From positions 29,504,995 through 29,568,994 of the forward strand of contig CM055096.1 of the NCBI GenBank assembly GCA_029204225.1: 64,000 nt of DNA, written 5' to 3'. Numbering within the stretch: the stretch's first letter is position 1; every line of letters starts with the position of its first letter. A program made the translations under genes and the position numbers. The notes beneath the pieces were generated by a model. That model was not told the DNA's origin, searched no databases, and saw only the letters and a list, made by a program, of their open reading frames with translations. The DNA comes from Diphasiastrum complanatum. Taxonomy: Eukaryota > Streptophyta > Lycopodiopsida > Lycopodiales > Lycopodiaceae. Positions 36,601 through 45,604 of the stretch are shown here, in pieces.

Positions 36601-38226
36601 CTTCTAACAAATGTACACAGTTCAATGGGATAATTCATATGTTAACCTTGTTTCAGTAAAAAATGTAGAATAAATCTGTTTTATTAAGCACTGGAGATTG
36701 GATCAAAATAACTACATGAAGAATTCATGTTTCTTGAAGATTCGGATGCTGGCGTTGCAATTTATAATGAAATTCAAGTTTTCACTGAACTTGACCCTGA
36801 TTATAATGAACGATCAGTTAACTCTACTCAATAGCTTTGAGTCCACCTTTATTCATTAAGGCTAATGGATCCTTTTGGGCTTTGGCCTTGTGTATATTTT
36901 CTTTCTTCCTCGTACATAATTATCTTCTACGACATTACCTTCTTCGGGGAAAATTTTCTAATAACGAACAAGCTTGTGGTTGTAGCTTAAATGATGTGCA
37001 TCTTTTTGAGCATGTTTTGTTTATACAGTCATAGATCAAACAATTCGGTTTAATAGGGTAGCAAGGATATAAGATCAGATGTCAGGAAAATTCTCCTTTG
37101 AGGTTAACTTACATTGCAACATCACTATCATTGTTTGCATTTTTAGAAGGACATGCAAAGAATCCCCTAACCACATTGTGGAGCTGAATGCTTCTCCATC
37201 ATTTTATTTGAAAGCCTATAGCTCTTTACCTGTGTTCTCTCATTAAGTTGCAAGCGTCCCCTCTCCCAACTTTCTCTCACACACACAAATGCACAATCCT
37301 AGCAATCTTCTACTCTGTATTGAGAGCACACTTACATCCATGTACTTGAGTGATTTGCTTACTATGTTTGCTCTGTCTTTAAGCTCCCAAAAAGTTGCCC
37401 AAATTTGTGCCTCGTTATGTTGAAAAGGAAGAATATGGAAAAGTTCCGGCTTATCTTGTCAGATTCAATGAAATCTTGAGAAAAAAGCAGCAAAAAGTTA
37501 TTGGGCTTGCTCAAAAGCAACAAATGTTAAGTGATCATCCAAATTCTCGCAGGTATGTACATCTTAACAGAAGACCACCTGTTAGGGGTTTTGTAGTCCT
37601 AGGGAGTTACTGTTACTGTATCATCGTCCTTGAAAGCACTATAAGGCTTCTTTTCTTATTATGATTTCAAGCATGGTAATTTATGGATTAGTGGAACCAA
37701 GTTTTGTTAGGATATCAAAGATAACATTTGTCATACAGAGACTAATAAAAAATACAGAGACTAATCAAGATAATAATTCAGGTTGGAAGAGGGAGAAAGG
37801 CAAGAGCTTATTGCCATGCTCAAGCAAAAATGGCAGCAAGTGAATGAGGCTTATCAAAAGATATCCTTTACACTTGATACCCCTGCAAAGAAAAGTCGCA
37901 AAGAGGAGTATGTCCACTGATTTTTTACGTACTTGTTTCAATGAAAATTTTCACTGACTGTTTGTAATAATATCAAATATTCAATATATGAAAAGACTGC
38001 TCTGTATGAGTGTATTTGGGGCATCCAACCCAAACTCTAGACATTATTACTTTTTAACAGGAGTAAGTGATCACTATAATGCAGATACGAAGAGCAGCTC
38101 ATGCAGATTGAAAGGGATATTTTGACATTATCTCGCAGAGTGGTCCTAGTTGTTGACAAAGGAAAGTCCCAATCTTCTAGCAGTCATTCCGATAGATACA
38201 AAAGGCAGCTTGCAAGTCATTTTTAG
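20819..38226 (+). CDS. ENKUR: Enkurin, seven exons (motile cilium protein)
   Basis: Exons by eye: 20819-20917, 33446-33584, 34582-34640, 34981-35044, 37384-37552, 37782-37907 and 38085-38226. All introns are GT-AG, phases agree at every junction, and the product is 265 residues (animal enkurin is about 256). Landmarks in order: the N-terminal ESIYNLVPPG signature (10-19); FLKKHSKE-type LRKHSKEP (69-76); proline-rich KEKPPIPHEKP (89-99), the SH3-ligand region in animal enkurin; MGVNSGKNYINDNAVEVI (101-118); and the enkurin domain from FVPRYVEKEEYGKVPAYL (128-145), through ERQELIAMLKQKW, to IERDIL near 226-231. Enkurin sits in the ciliary doublet microtubules and was first described as a TRPC-channel and calmodulin adaptor in sperm. 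Here it would serve flagellate sperm. Intron 1 (12.5 kb) is packed with transposons. The exon 3 donor (GTCTGG) is weak. Met6 is an alternative start. Confidence 0.93.
21615..21670. repeat. Compound (GT)n(GA)n microsatellite
   Basis: GT units at 21615-21636 pass directly into GA units at 21637-21670, inside enkurin intron 1. Confidence 0.97.
22061..23237 (-). mobile_element. LINE 3' fragment, minus strand, internally deleted
   Basis: Minus-strand frames carry the post-catalytic part of a non-LTR reverse transcriptase: an FNVRQAA..LRKGY..L..LERLCF block, then KCRLFDTMVIPSILYAAETW and ISRLQIHMLSRMIRAKPSVP. After FIQR it jumps to a CPTYYDIHERYYCLF segment, a deletion relative to the plus-strand copy at 23477-24752. 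The element ends at its 3' side with gacattaataaag followed by (TC)n (22061-22098 on the + strand), the same terminus as the other copy. It is 5' truncated near 23240, as LINE insertions usually are. It lies in enkurin intron 1 in antisense. Confidence 0.85.
23442..23476. repeat. (CT)n microsatellite at the LINE 5' truncation point
   Basis: A CT tract that abuts the 5'-truncated start of the plus-strand LINE fragment. Confidence 0.95.
23477..24752 (+). mobile_element. LINE 3' fragment, plus strand, with intact ORF2 C-terminus
   Basis: An open frame runs to the stop at 24562-24564, about 360 codons downstream of the CT tract. It starts in the thumb-like region (ISRLQTTMLARMIRAKPSVP) and continues to a zinc knuckle C-x2-C-x9-H-x4-C (CQLC...HFIFRC, 24070-24126) typical of LINE ORF2 C-termini. 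It then adds a tail with QPQITSFF (24283-24306), an RRRGR basic patch, a seven-residue acidic DDDDDGD run and a second RITSFY (about 24499-24516). QxxIxxFF is the consensus for binding the sliding clamp PCNA. The 3' UTR ends acattaataaag before a (TTTC)n(TC)n tract. The catalytic RT and endonuclease are absent because of 5' truncation. The frame is unusually well kept for a relic. Confidence 0.88.
24753..24832. repeat. (TTTC)n(TC)n tract forming the LINE 3' tail
   Basis: TTTC units (24753-24783) pass into TC units (to 24832) immediately after the LINE polyadenylation-like AATAAA. The minus-strand copy ends in the same way, so the simple repeat appears to be part of the element's 3' end. Confidence 0.9.
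24995..25017. repeat. Short (TC)n microsatellite
   Basis: About eleven TC units. Just upstream (about 24855-24985) are short tandem copies around aaccatgctgaatcat. Confidence 0.93.
25484..26160 (-). pseudogene. hAT transposase 3' end with acidic domain and AT-hook
   Basis: Minus strand. The first exon gives NTWALYRMQKRKRLSIEQ and RLVFVNTNGRMPRR. This matches the hAT C-terminal block in which a tryptophan is followed by an iHskkRNrL motif and a LvyvhyNlrl stretch. A clean GT-AG intron of 116 bp follows (25861-25976; donor GTGAGT, acceptor ttggttgcag) and the frame continues in phase 0 as VNLDSCLVDS, then QEEMDDEIYREFYRQA. A one-base frameshift near a GA-rich run is needed to enter a long Glu/Asp-rich segment ending in RRPRGRPKGSGRRG and a stop. 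RGRP is an AT-hook core that binds AT-rich minor groove. The DDE catalytic exons are absent, so this is a relic inside enkurin intron 1. Confidence 0.72.
26205..26505. repeat. About 72-bp tandem repeat
   Basis: Three to four imperfect copies marked by gcgacattg-gacca at 26288, 26361 and 26433, with conserved gggtttttcgcattt and aaggcact parts. It lies directly upstream (minus sense) of the hAT relic. Confidence 0.85.
26991..29072 (+). mobile_element. Ty1-copia element, gag to mid-integrase, split by a solo LTR
   Basis: From ATG at 26991 the + strand encodes copia gag (DKLDGDNYHLWKFKMK...). A frameshift at about 27365 is followed by an insertion at 27505-27980. Gag then resumes with an intact zinc knuckle CRYCKRIGHESKDC (about 28220-28260). 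The protease site reads DSEAT where DSGAT is needed, so the catalytic motif is damaged. Integrase follows with H-x4-H (HFRLGH) and CESC zinc ligands, SDICGPMQ and the FIDDFSR motif that carry the first two catalytic acids. Homology stops at about 29072, with the rest of integrase, RT and RNase H missing. The upstream 26526-26985 probably holds the 5' LTR and leader, with uncertain limits. It is a dead element in enkurin intron 1. Confidence 0.85.
27505..27980 (+). mobile_element. 476-bp solo LTR with 5-bp target duplication
   Basis: It begins TGTCATGCCC and is flanked by ACCTC at 27500-27504 and 27981-27985, exactly interrupting copia gag codons. It ends in TA where the related copy at 31547 ends in CA. 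The first 85 bp fold into a strong hairpin: CATGCCCATGACTGGT pairs with ACCAGTCATGGGCATG, and TAGCGT pairs with ACGCTA inside the loop. A TATA-like gggtataagtatacc lies at about 27755. The absence of an internal region indicates LTR-LTR recombination. Confidence 0.85.
29392..29460. repeat. (CT)n microsatellite
   Basis: A CT tract of about 69 bp with one TT interruption. Confidence 0.97.
29753..30363 (+). mobile_element. Broken LTR related (inverted) to 43714-44468
   Basis: It starts TGTTGGAGGGTTTGC and is colinear, on the opposite strand, with the LTR at 43714-44468. Shared marks are the gatttggcacc block, an aggatttgaggccaaagccct box upstream of a TATA element (ctatatatagtgg) and the tgatgatcacatagtt region. 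Its expected last 125 bp are not next in line but lie inverted at 31033-31157. Confidence 0.7.
30364..31157 (-). other. Apparent 0.8-kb inverted segment between two broken LTRs
   Basis: The left part (30364-30434) is the hairpin head of the 27505-type LTR, with its terminal TGTCA now facing right. The right part (31157 down to 31033) is the missing end of the 29753 LTR, in minus orientation. Inverting the segment would rejoin both LTRs. The loop orientation of the hairpin would still need a flip. The middle (30435-31030) is unassigned. Confidence 0.5.
31158..31547 (+). mobile_element. Second copy of the 27505-type LTR, lacking its hairpin head
   Basis: About 390 bp highly similar to 27590-27980: the tacatggtcataattaatgg start, the ggtgtcacagtgcactacta block and the ggctagatc-gt-cgatctagg palindromic motif. 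It ends ggactttaca, a proper CA terminus. Confidence 0.8.
31548..33291. other. Remainder of enkurin intron 1
   Basis: No element recognised apart from a GA tract. The 32640-32880 part has several short inverted motifs (ggaactgg/ccagttcc) but no identifiable family. Confidence 0.5.
32085..32124. repeat. (GA)n microsatellite
   Basis: A pure GA tract of about 40 bp inside intron 1. Confidence 0.97.
33292..33345. repeat. (GA)n microsatellite 100 bp before enkurin exon 2
   Basis: A GA tract of about 54 bp. On the transcribed strand it gives a purine run close to the intron 1 acceptor. Confidence 0.97.
33644..33689. repeat. (CT)n microsatellite 60 bp after enkurin exon 2
   Basis: A CT tract of about 46 bp, complementary to the GA tract on the other side of exon 2. 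Confidence 0.97.
35045..37383 (+). other. Enkurin intron 4
   Basis: A 2.3-kb intron between GTAAGC and tctttaag. No transposon protein or repeat was recognised in it. Confidence 0.7.
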
Positions 38227-40507
38227 AGCATCTATAAATGAGAGATTGATGGTGAGTACTTCTATGCAAATGTCAAGAATTAGCTAAGCTAAGTGTTTAG
38301 AGAAATTCTTTTCTCTTGCATTGTAATCTAGCTCAATCAATGAGACAGAGCATGTGTCCAATCTACAGAAGAGAAGCACTTGAGATTTTCCAATGTGTTT
38401 CTAGACCCTGAATGATGCCCCAATTGGTGTACTATTAAGATAGGTTCAACCACAAGGAACATAATTCTTTTGTCTAAGAACACAAATAACACTCCATTGG
38501 AGTGTAACAAGCATCCTGTGATCAGAAATGGTAGGAATTCTATACACAGTGTATTACTTTGCACTATAGGACCATGCTTGGGGCAATTTCCATAAGGTTG
38601 TCGATAGTTCTATGCAGATTATCTAGGGAAATTATCTGAGGCATGAGAGTATTGTATTCAGATCAAGGCAGTCATCTTACAATCATTAACGAGTAAAATG
38701 CTTGCATCTAATAAGCAAGAGCTAGATTTTGTTTCGAACTTGCAATTTGCATCGTTGATCTATCTGATATCATTTATCATCTGAGTGACGACAGTTGACA
38801 CTTGACAGAACGAGTCCTTTCCATATCACCTTGAATGCAAAATGTATCTAACTTGAGCTGCTTCATGGCAGCTTAATTTATTAAATTATTCATTACTCAA
38901 TGCATCTAACTAGTTGAAGACATTGTGCCATTTATAAATCAAATGCTCCATGGTTTTCATTAATTTTGTTCAAGTCTGCCATTGTTTTATCTAAATAATG
39001 CACATTTATTTTCTCAGACTTAACACTAATTTTACAAAATCATTTTGAGAGAATAGAGTTCACCATGAATTGATTCATTGTGATAGATATGGACCTCAGC
39101 ATGTAGCATGCCCAAGGAACCTACTAGTGGGAATGAGTTACTTATGACGCAATCCCCCATTTAGTTCATTTTAATATGATGCTCTTAGGTGGAGTTGGCA
39201 CTCGTGGCTAACGAAACTCATAGTAATTATTTTGGTAAACCTTGCATAAAAGTTTAGATGCTTGTTTCTTGTAATGCAAAATTTTTCATCTTCGTTTTTT
39301 AAGTAGGCTTGATTTTGTAGAAAGTACTTGTTGCTTTTTATTTGGATATTGATCAATTTTACTCTCAATACATGCTGGCTTTCATGAACATTGGTTGTCA
39401 ATATCTAGGCGAATGTGTCAAAATTTTCTGGTTAAGGGCTACTTGCACTAACATGGACCATGAAGTTATCCCAAAAAGGGATACTAGTGTCATGAATGAA
39501 GTTATCATATCTAAGCCAAAATATCATATTTAACATTGGGCTCCCTAATTTGTGCAACAAATACATGTGCTAGCTAAAACCAAAATAATGGACCGAAGTA
39601 CATAGTGAGAGAATGGTGACTCAAACATATATGGGAGCCTTTTCTAAAAATCAAGAATTATAAATGACCATCACTACAATTTTCATCTATGTTTTGACTG
39701 TACTTGTCGATTTATGAGTCCAAATACTTTGAATCTCGGTCTTGTTTGCGTGTTTCTTCTTTCAATTATTGCCATACATTTACTTGTAGTAGCATCATCA
39801 TGAACGCTTATCTTGCATGGTTGTGGTGATGGTGGAGACATATTTGCATTTATCTCCTTTGAACTTATGTATTCAATTTTGAAAAAAATACATTTTTTCT
39901 CTCAAAAAGTTAACCTTAGATTAAGAATTTTCTACAGATAAAACAAAATTAAAATGCTCAAAGTGAGCAAAACTTACCAATTTCTTAAAAAAATAGGAGG
40001 GAGATTTAAAAAGCAAATAAAAATATATAATATTCTAACATGTTGACGGTCCCAATTTCATGTTATGTTAAGTTGGCTTCACGAAGGACGCGTATAAGTG
40101 AGAGATGGCCAAAGTTTCTGAGGCTGCTTTAAGTAGCCTCTTTGTCTTTTGTACAAGGTAGAACTTATTCCTAGGTGGCAAAAGTGAATGCCAAGATGGA
40201 GAAAGTCCATTGGTTAGTGAGTTTTTTAGGCATGTGCATTACTCCATCGTGAGTGGTGGGACCTTAGCGCCATGTTCAATGAGACACCCTCTCACATTAT
40301 CCAATTTCAATTTGAGGTTGCTTGCACTTAACTCAAACAAGTAGCATGTGTGCAAGTGTGGGAATCCTATTAATTAGGTGGGCGAGGGAAAATAGGATTT
40401 TCTTAGAAAGTCTATGTTGCTAAGTGGGTCACTACAAGATGCCACTTAAGAGGCTTAAGCTTATTGTACATAAGGTCTATTTCCTCTGTATTTTAAGGAC
40501 CTCTTTT

Positions 40508-40513
<6 letters not shown>
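38227..40513. other. Enkurin 3' flank, unassigned
   Basis: It includes the enkurin 3' UTR, whose end I could not place. No other gene recognised. Confidence 0.5.

Positions 40514-40591
<78 letters not shown>
40514..40591. repeat. (CT)n microsatellite
   Basis: A CT tract of about 78 bp. Confidence 0.98.
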
Positions 40592-40594
<3 letters not shown>

Positions 40595-41479
40595 GATGCT
40601 ATTTCACCATACTACTTCCTATATGACGGTCGAAGTACAAAACCTTCAGACGCTCATGCTAAATTGAGGACGATGGATCATGGGACCAAAATTAGGCCAA
40701 GCCTTCACGATTAAGGAAGTACCCAAAATAGAAGTGCCACCCATGGGTCAATCATCGTGAGAAACCGAGGAAAAGACAAGGACCGTCAGAACTTAAGAAA
40801 ATGTTGAAAACACCAACATTCCGAGCATGAGGCTTTGACTTAATTGCCAAATGGAACAATTTCATTGGAAAGGACAATGTCTCACATGGGCTATGTACCT
40901 TGGTCAAGGGTGCCCATGTGGCCCTATCCATAAGCCTCAATTTCATTAAAGAGGCCACATGGCAAAAGGACCAAAAAGTCCAAGTTGACCTTTGAAAATG
41001 AAAAGTGAAATGGTCAAAGAGCAAATGAAGGTGAAAAGATGAATGGCTGGGCCTTCAGCCATTGGAGAATAAAATGCATAGCCAATGATCACATTACCAT
41101 CTCAATATCTTGCCTATGATTCTTTTTGGGCCTTAGATCGTACGTGAGAGGAGAATGTCAAAATCCTCTCTTATGTGGATTTGTATGGAGAGATTTTGGT
41201 GTGCATGGATTTTTCTACTTGTTGAAATGTATGTCTTGTGTATGATCAAGCTATGAGTGAAAGCTGAGATTACAAGAGCGCATTATGTTGAACATCACAT
41301 TGATACTCATGTATCCAACCCAATATGTGACGAGCGTTAGTGGAGGAGACATCCACTAATGACAAACTCAGGTTGAGTGAACTAAGCACATATGTATCCC
41401 TGGTGAGTGACTAGAAGAGTGCAATTGGGTTTCACAAATCCCTTCAGACTGAATCTATCTGTGAACTACCTGAGCCATA
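40592..41479. other. Unassigned, possibly LTR of the copia remnant
   Basis: It lies directly downstream, in minus sense, of the copia RNase H relic, where a 3' LTR would be expected. No boundary motif was found. Confidence 0.35.
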
Positions 41480-42050
41480 TACTTGAGCCAGATGAGCAGT
41501 AATCTTCTGAGCCAAATAATCTCCTTGATTGTAGAGTAGTTGCAACATATTTGGACTCAATAAAGGACAAAGAAATGCATCTGCTTTCGACTGTTCCATG
41601 AAATGGGTCCTCCTACAAAACAAAACAAAAATAGCCAGAGGTGGATTTTCTAGTATCCATGTCTCCAGCCTAGTTTGGGTTTGAATAAGCTTTCAAGATA
41701 TATGCATTCACTGAATTGCCATCATAACACCAGGCATAGTGCTTTGTGGCTTGTATGTACCTCAACACTTTCCAATGTGGTAGGCCTGTATTGGACATGT
41801 ATTTGAGGTAATGCGATAATTTTTGCATTCGTAGGAGAGTTGACAAGACTCTAAGTCTTGTTCTTCATTAAGGAACTATACTCAGCGTTCATGCACCAGT
41901 TGTTTGCATCTGAGTTCGACAAGGCATTTGCAATTGTGGTAGGTTCATTCCGAATCAATGCTTGAGGGATGCATCGATCAAGCACTTGTGATATTCTACG
42001 CCATGCCAATAGTCGTCCTGACCCATGCAATAGTTTCACGTGTCATAAGA
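41480..42050 (-). mobile_element. Ty1-copia remnant with the RT core deleted
   Basis: On the minus strand the first part reads NEPTTIANALSNSDANNW, then YSSLMKNKTW, which is the start of copia reverse transcriptase. After about 20 residues it jumps to HWKVLRYIQATKHYAW, then YSNPN, a stop and AGDMDTRKSTSGYFCFV, the RNase H region. It continues with a damaged FIESKYVATTLQSRRLF tail. The whole catalytic RT, including YVDD, has been lost, and several stops are present. The element is dead. Confidence 0.78.
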
Positions 42051-43399
42051 TGTGTGACTAAGTTCTCAGAAGGTTATTAATTACATTTCTAGCCTAGTTC
42101 AGAATAACGAGGCATATGAATCTATAAATCATCACAATCCTTGTTCAAATGAATGGATGTAGTAGGATGCTAAGCCCAAAAAGGCAACATCCACAACCAA
42201 ATTTCCAATAGAAAATTTATCGAACAAAGAATATCCAAATGAATCCAATGGATCAGCCAATTTCCATTCCAATAGTACCATTGCAAGTGTACAAAAAGAC
42301 CCTAGACTAGAAATGTCCAATTATGATAGATCTACAATGTTGGATTTATTTCCTCTACTCTCCTAAATCCCATGGTAATCTATTTCCATTCATATTGCTG
42401 CACTTTTATACGCATTGTTGCATAGTCTGCAGAAATATACTATTATCAAAGACAGGCAAGAGAATGGCAGTCCGACTTGTAGAAGTCACCTGACTTGTCA
42501 GGGTTTGCCGATTTATCGGAGAAACCCGACTTGGCCGACTTTTCAAGGAGTCCGACTTATAGGGGACCATCCTAACTCCATTGACTATCGGCAGCAACAC
42601 GCCTGACTTTGAACAACCGAAGCCTTCTCACCCCCACTTCCTGTACTGTGAAACACTTAATGACAGCAGCAACCATGTCTGTTCCAGACGGCGCAACGGC
42701 TCCATGCCATCTTCTTGTACATACATCTGCACAACTATAAATTGTATATAGTTGATCATTGTAATCAATTAACTATGTCATAGCCAGACAAAATAAACTG
42801 ATTCCATATATGCTCGAGTGCCCATAGATGTCGAGATGACAACTTATTAGAGATAGACACAGTAGATGCTTTCAAGCAGTGATTATTTTCTTTCAAACTG
42901 ATTGTCATAATAAGCTCATAGTTGTCATAGATCATAGTTAGCTTTGTGAGCACACGGTTTCACTCGCCATTAATTTGTGCTCACCGAAATCATCTGACTT
43001 GTATTTCTATACATTTAATCTGAATAAATTATTGTCTGGTTTTGCTTTCAGATTTTTCAGTGTTGCATGCTCTCCGCTTTCTGTCTGACGCTCTAATTGA
43101 TTTGTCTGACTGTCTGCGCTTCCGCTTCCGCAAACAACCATGCAATTACTCTCTGTTATGTGTTCGCCTACTATTGTAGTAGTGCACGCACCGAGGGAAT
43201 TAGTCGACCACTACTTTCACGCAGTAGTATGATCGTTTTGATCCGATTGTTCAACCCATACGATCCACAGATTCTTATCATTCCCCAGCATAAAAAATCC
43301 TATCATATTCCTCCAGATCTATGAAGATGCTTTCAAAATTTAGGGAGAGACCACTCCAACTTAAAAACTTATAGTGGTCATTTTTCATGTCACACATAG
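42051..43399. other. Unassigned, perhaps an LTR and leader of the gypsy element
   Basis: 42340-42770 resembles the LTR-like sequences near 18947 and 19755 (cttt-at-cgcatt, tagtctgcagaaata). It contains clustered ccgactt/cgacttg repeats at 42470-42560. It could be a solo LTR. The 5' LTR of the gypsy element should lie in this stretch but I cannot delimit it. Confidence 0.3.
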
Positions 43400-43713
43400 G
43401 AGTGGCTTAAGATTGGTTTTTCAACCAATCTGCACAAGAACAAGATAACTGGAAAGTGGTCAAAGCGGCCTTGATCACTATATTCAAGTCGTGTAAGTTT
43501 TTCGAGGATCCATTCATTCTTATCAACAAGATCAAGGTGGTAAAGAGACATTAAACTGATCAAACACATAAGATTTGAATGCGGTGTTGAACTAGCTCTC
43601 GATTATGTGGTTCTTAGTAGGACCATCTAAAAGCATTAGAAGACATAGAGATAAGAGCTATGGCTCTAATATTGTTTATGCACTAGAGTTCTTTAATTTG
43701 TTATGTGTCATAC

Positions 43714-45604
43714 TGTAGCGGGGTATTTCCTATCCCTAAATCCAAGCACACAAGCATCAAGGAGATGAAGAGGATTAACTAGTTGTCACGCGGGGATTCA
43801 TTCCCATGAGAGCAATAGCATATTTCATAATCCAACAAATGCATATGATCCATGTCTAACACTAAGCATTAACACTAAGATCCATTAACACTAGCAATTA
43901 ACACAACATCCATTAACACTACACAACAATGATAGAGCTTACTCTTCTCTCTCTATGTCTCTTTCTCTCTCACAAAAAGCATAAGAACAATCAATCCCAA
44001 TAGGCATCAAATCCAACAATTAGCAAATCCAAATAAAACATGAGAGATGGAGAAAGAAAGAAGAAGAACAAGGACATTCCTTATCCATTCCATAAGAGGG
44101 CCAACCTGCTTGTATTGAAATGACGAGAGAAAGTGTCTACAATAATTTGCTACCACTATATATAGTAGATTTCAGGGCTTTGGCCTCAAATCCTATTAAT
44201 CTATACCCTAACTATTTGAAATTCAAAAAGTGGAGGGATCCCATTCAAAAAGTGGAGGGATCCCATTCAAAAATTGGAGGGAACCAATTTAAATTTGAAA
44301 ATGGGACATTAAAAGTCCCGCAAAAATGCCTATAAGTCCTTCTATTAACTTTTAACTAATCAATTATCTATGTCATCATCGGGTTGGACTTACACATGTA
44401 GGTGCCAAATCTTCCTCACTTATTAACTATGGTTAAGGTTGCCTCGATATTTGCAAACCCTCCAACAGTATCCCCCACTAAAACTGGTGGCGGTCCTACA
44501 ACAACTCGCGAGACTTATGATCTTGGGCTCTGGTTGGTTGGGCCTCTCGACGAACTTTTATCTAATGATATTTCACCTTTTTCATGAACTCCAAGCGCTC
44601 TGTATTGAAATCGGTCTTGTGAGGAAAAAAGCACCTATTCGCGCCGGAAATCCAATAAGATGTTGTCCACGTACTGAACCTTGATTCCCAGGATCCACCC
44701 AGCATCGCAGAATGACAGTACAACCTGGCTATAGGCAACTGATTTTGGACTTTGAGCTAAACTAGTTAGTGGAAACCTATCCCTGGCAACGATGCCATTG
44801 TAGGTTCAAAGATCTTGCGTAGTATAGCCCTCCCGCCTGTCAACAAGGGTTAGATCACTAGATAGGTACCTAACTATGCACAAATGCTAATTCTAGTTAG
44901 TTTCCTACTTTGCATCTAACTCTACCTCCACTAACACTACCCTCCTTTAGCTCTACTCCTCTACACTAACATTCATCATGATTTTGGGTGAAGGGAAAGG
45001 ATAGAAAAGAAGAGGAAGAGAGAAGAGAAGAGAGAAAGAGAGAGAGAGAGAGATGAGATGGAGGTTAGCTCAAATGCTCAATGTCATTGCTTATGGAGAA
45101 ACCTTAACTAATCATAAACAAAAAGCATGGAAGAAATGGAAATAACAAGCAATCACAACAATAGCATAAGCAAGAGTGATTAGCAAATGAGGATGCTTGA
45201 GCTCTCAAAATGATAGAGTCTCCTCCTCTCTATTAAGCATGAAAATAGTGTAAAAATGGTGCCTTTTTATAAAATGGGAAAGGCCCTTGCCCCTCAATCC
45301 TATTGGCTAATATTCACATTGATCCTATCCATTCATCTTGGACCCGACTTGATCCAATGGTCCACAAAAAGTACATTGGAAATCACAAGATTCATGTGAG
45401 TCTAAAAAGTAAACTCTAAGTTTAAAATTGACTTTGGGCCTCAAGTTTTATTTTAATTACAAAGGGCCCAAGTCTATTATTTTACACAACTTAACTTGCG
45501 TGCTCATTGGGACATGGGCTTACGCGCGCAGGATGCCATGCCCTCGCAACACATTTTATTGGACGATTTTATTTATTTACACTTTGTTGGGAATACCCCC
45601 AACA
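43714..45604 (-). mobile_element. Compact non-autonomous LTR element inserted in gypsy gag
   Basis: It is flanked by CATAC (43709-43713) and CATAT (45605-45609), a 5-bp duplication with one change, and its removal restores the gag reading frame (YVSY/VQAVTR). The ends are TGTAGCGGGGTATTTCC and, inverted, TGTTGGGGGTATTCCC. In minus orientation the order is: right LTR (45604 to about 44807, with TATA-like tttataaaaagg near 45265), primer-binding site TGGCATCGTTGCCAGGGA (44786-44806), about 300 bp without coding capacity, polypurine-like gtgggggatac, then left LTR (44468 to 43714, starting TGTTGGAGG). The two LTRs are only distantly similar, so the element may be a recombinant between families. 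Confidence 0.6.
45029..45053. repeat. GA-rich microsatellite
   Basis: A short GA tract preceded by irregular GA-rich sequence from about 45000. Confidence 0.9.

Noticed and set aside
42340..42770. 5' LTR of the gypsy element
   Set aside because: LTR-like by composition and partial similarity to other LTRs, but no TG...CA boundary, primer site or second copy could be matched.
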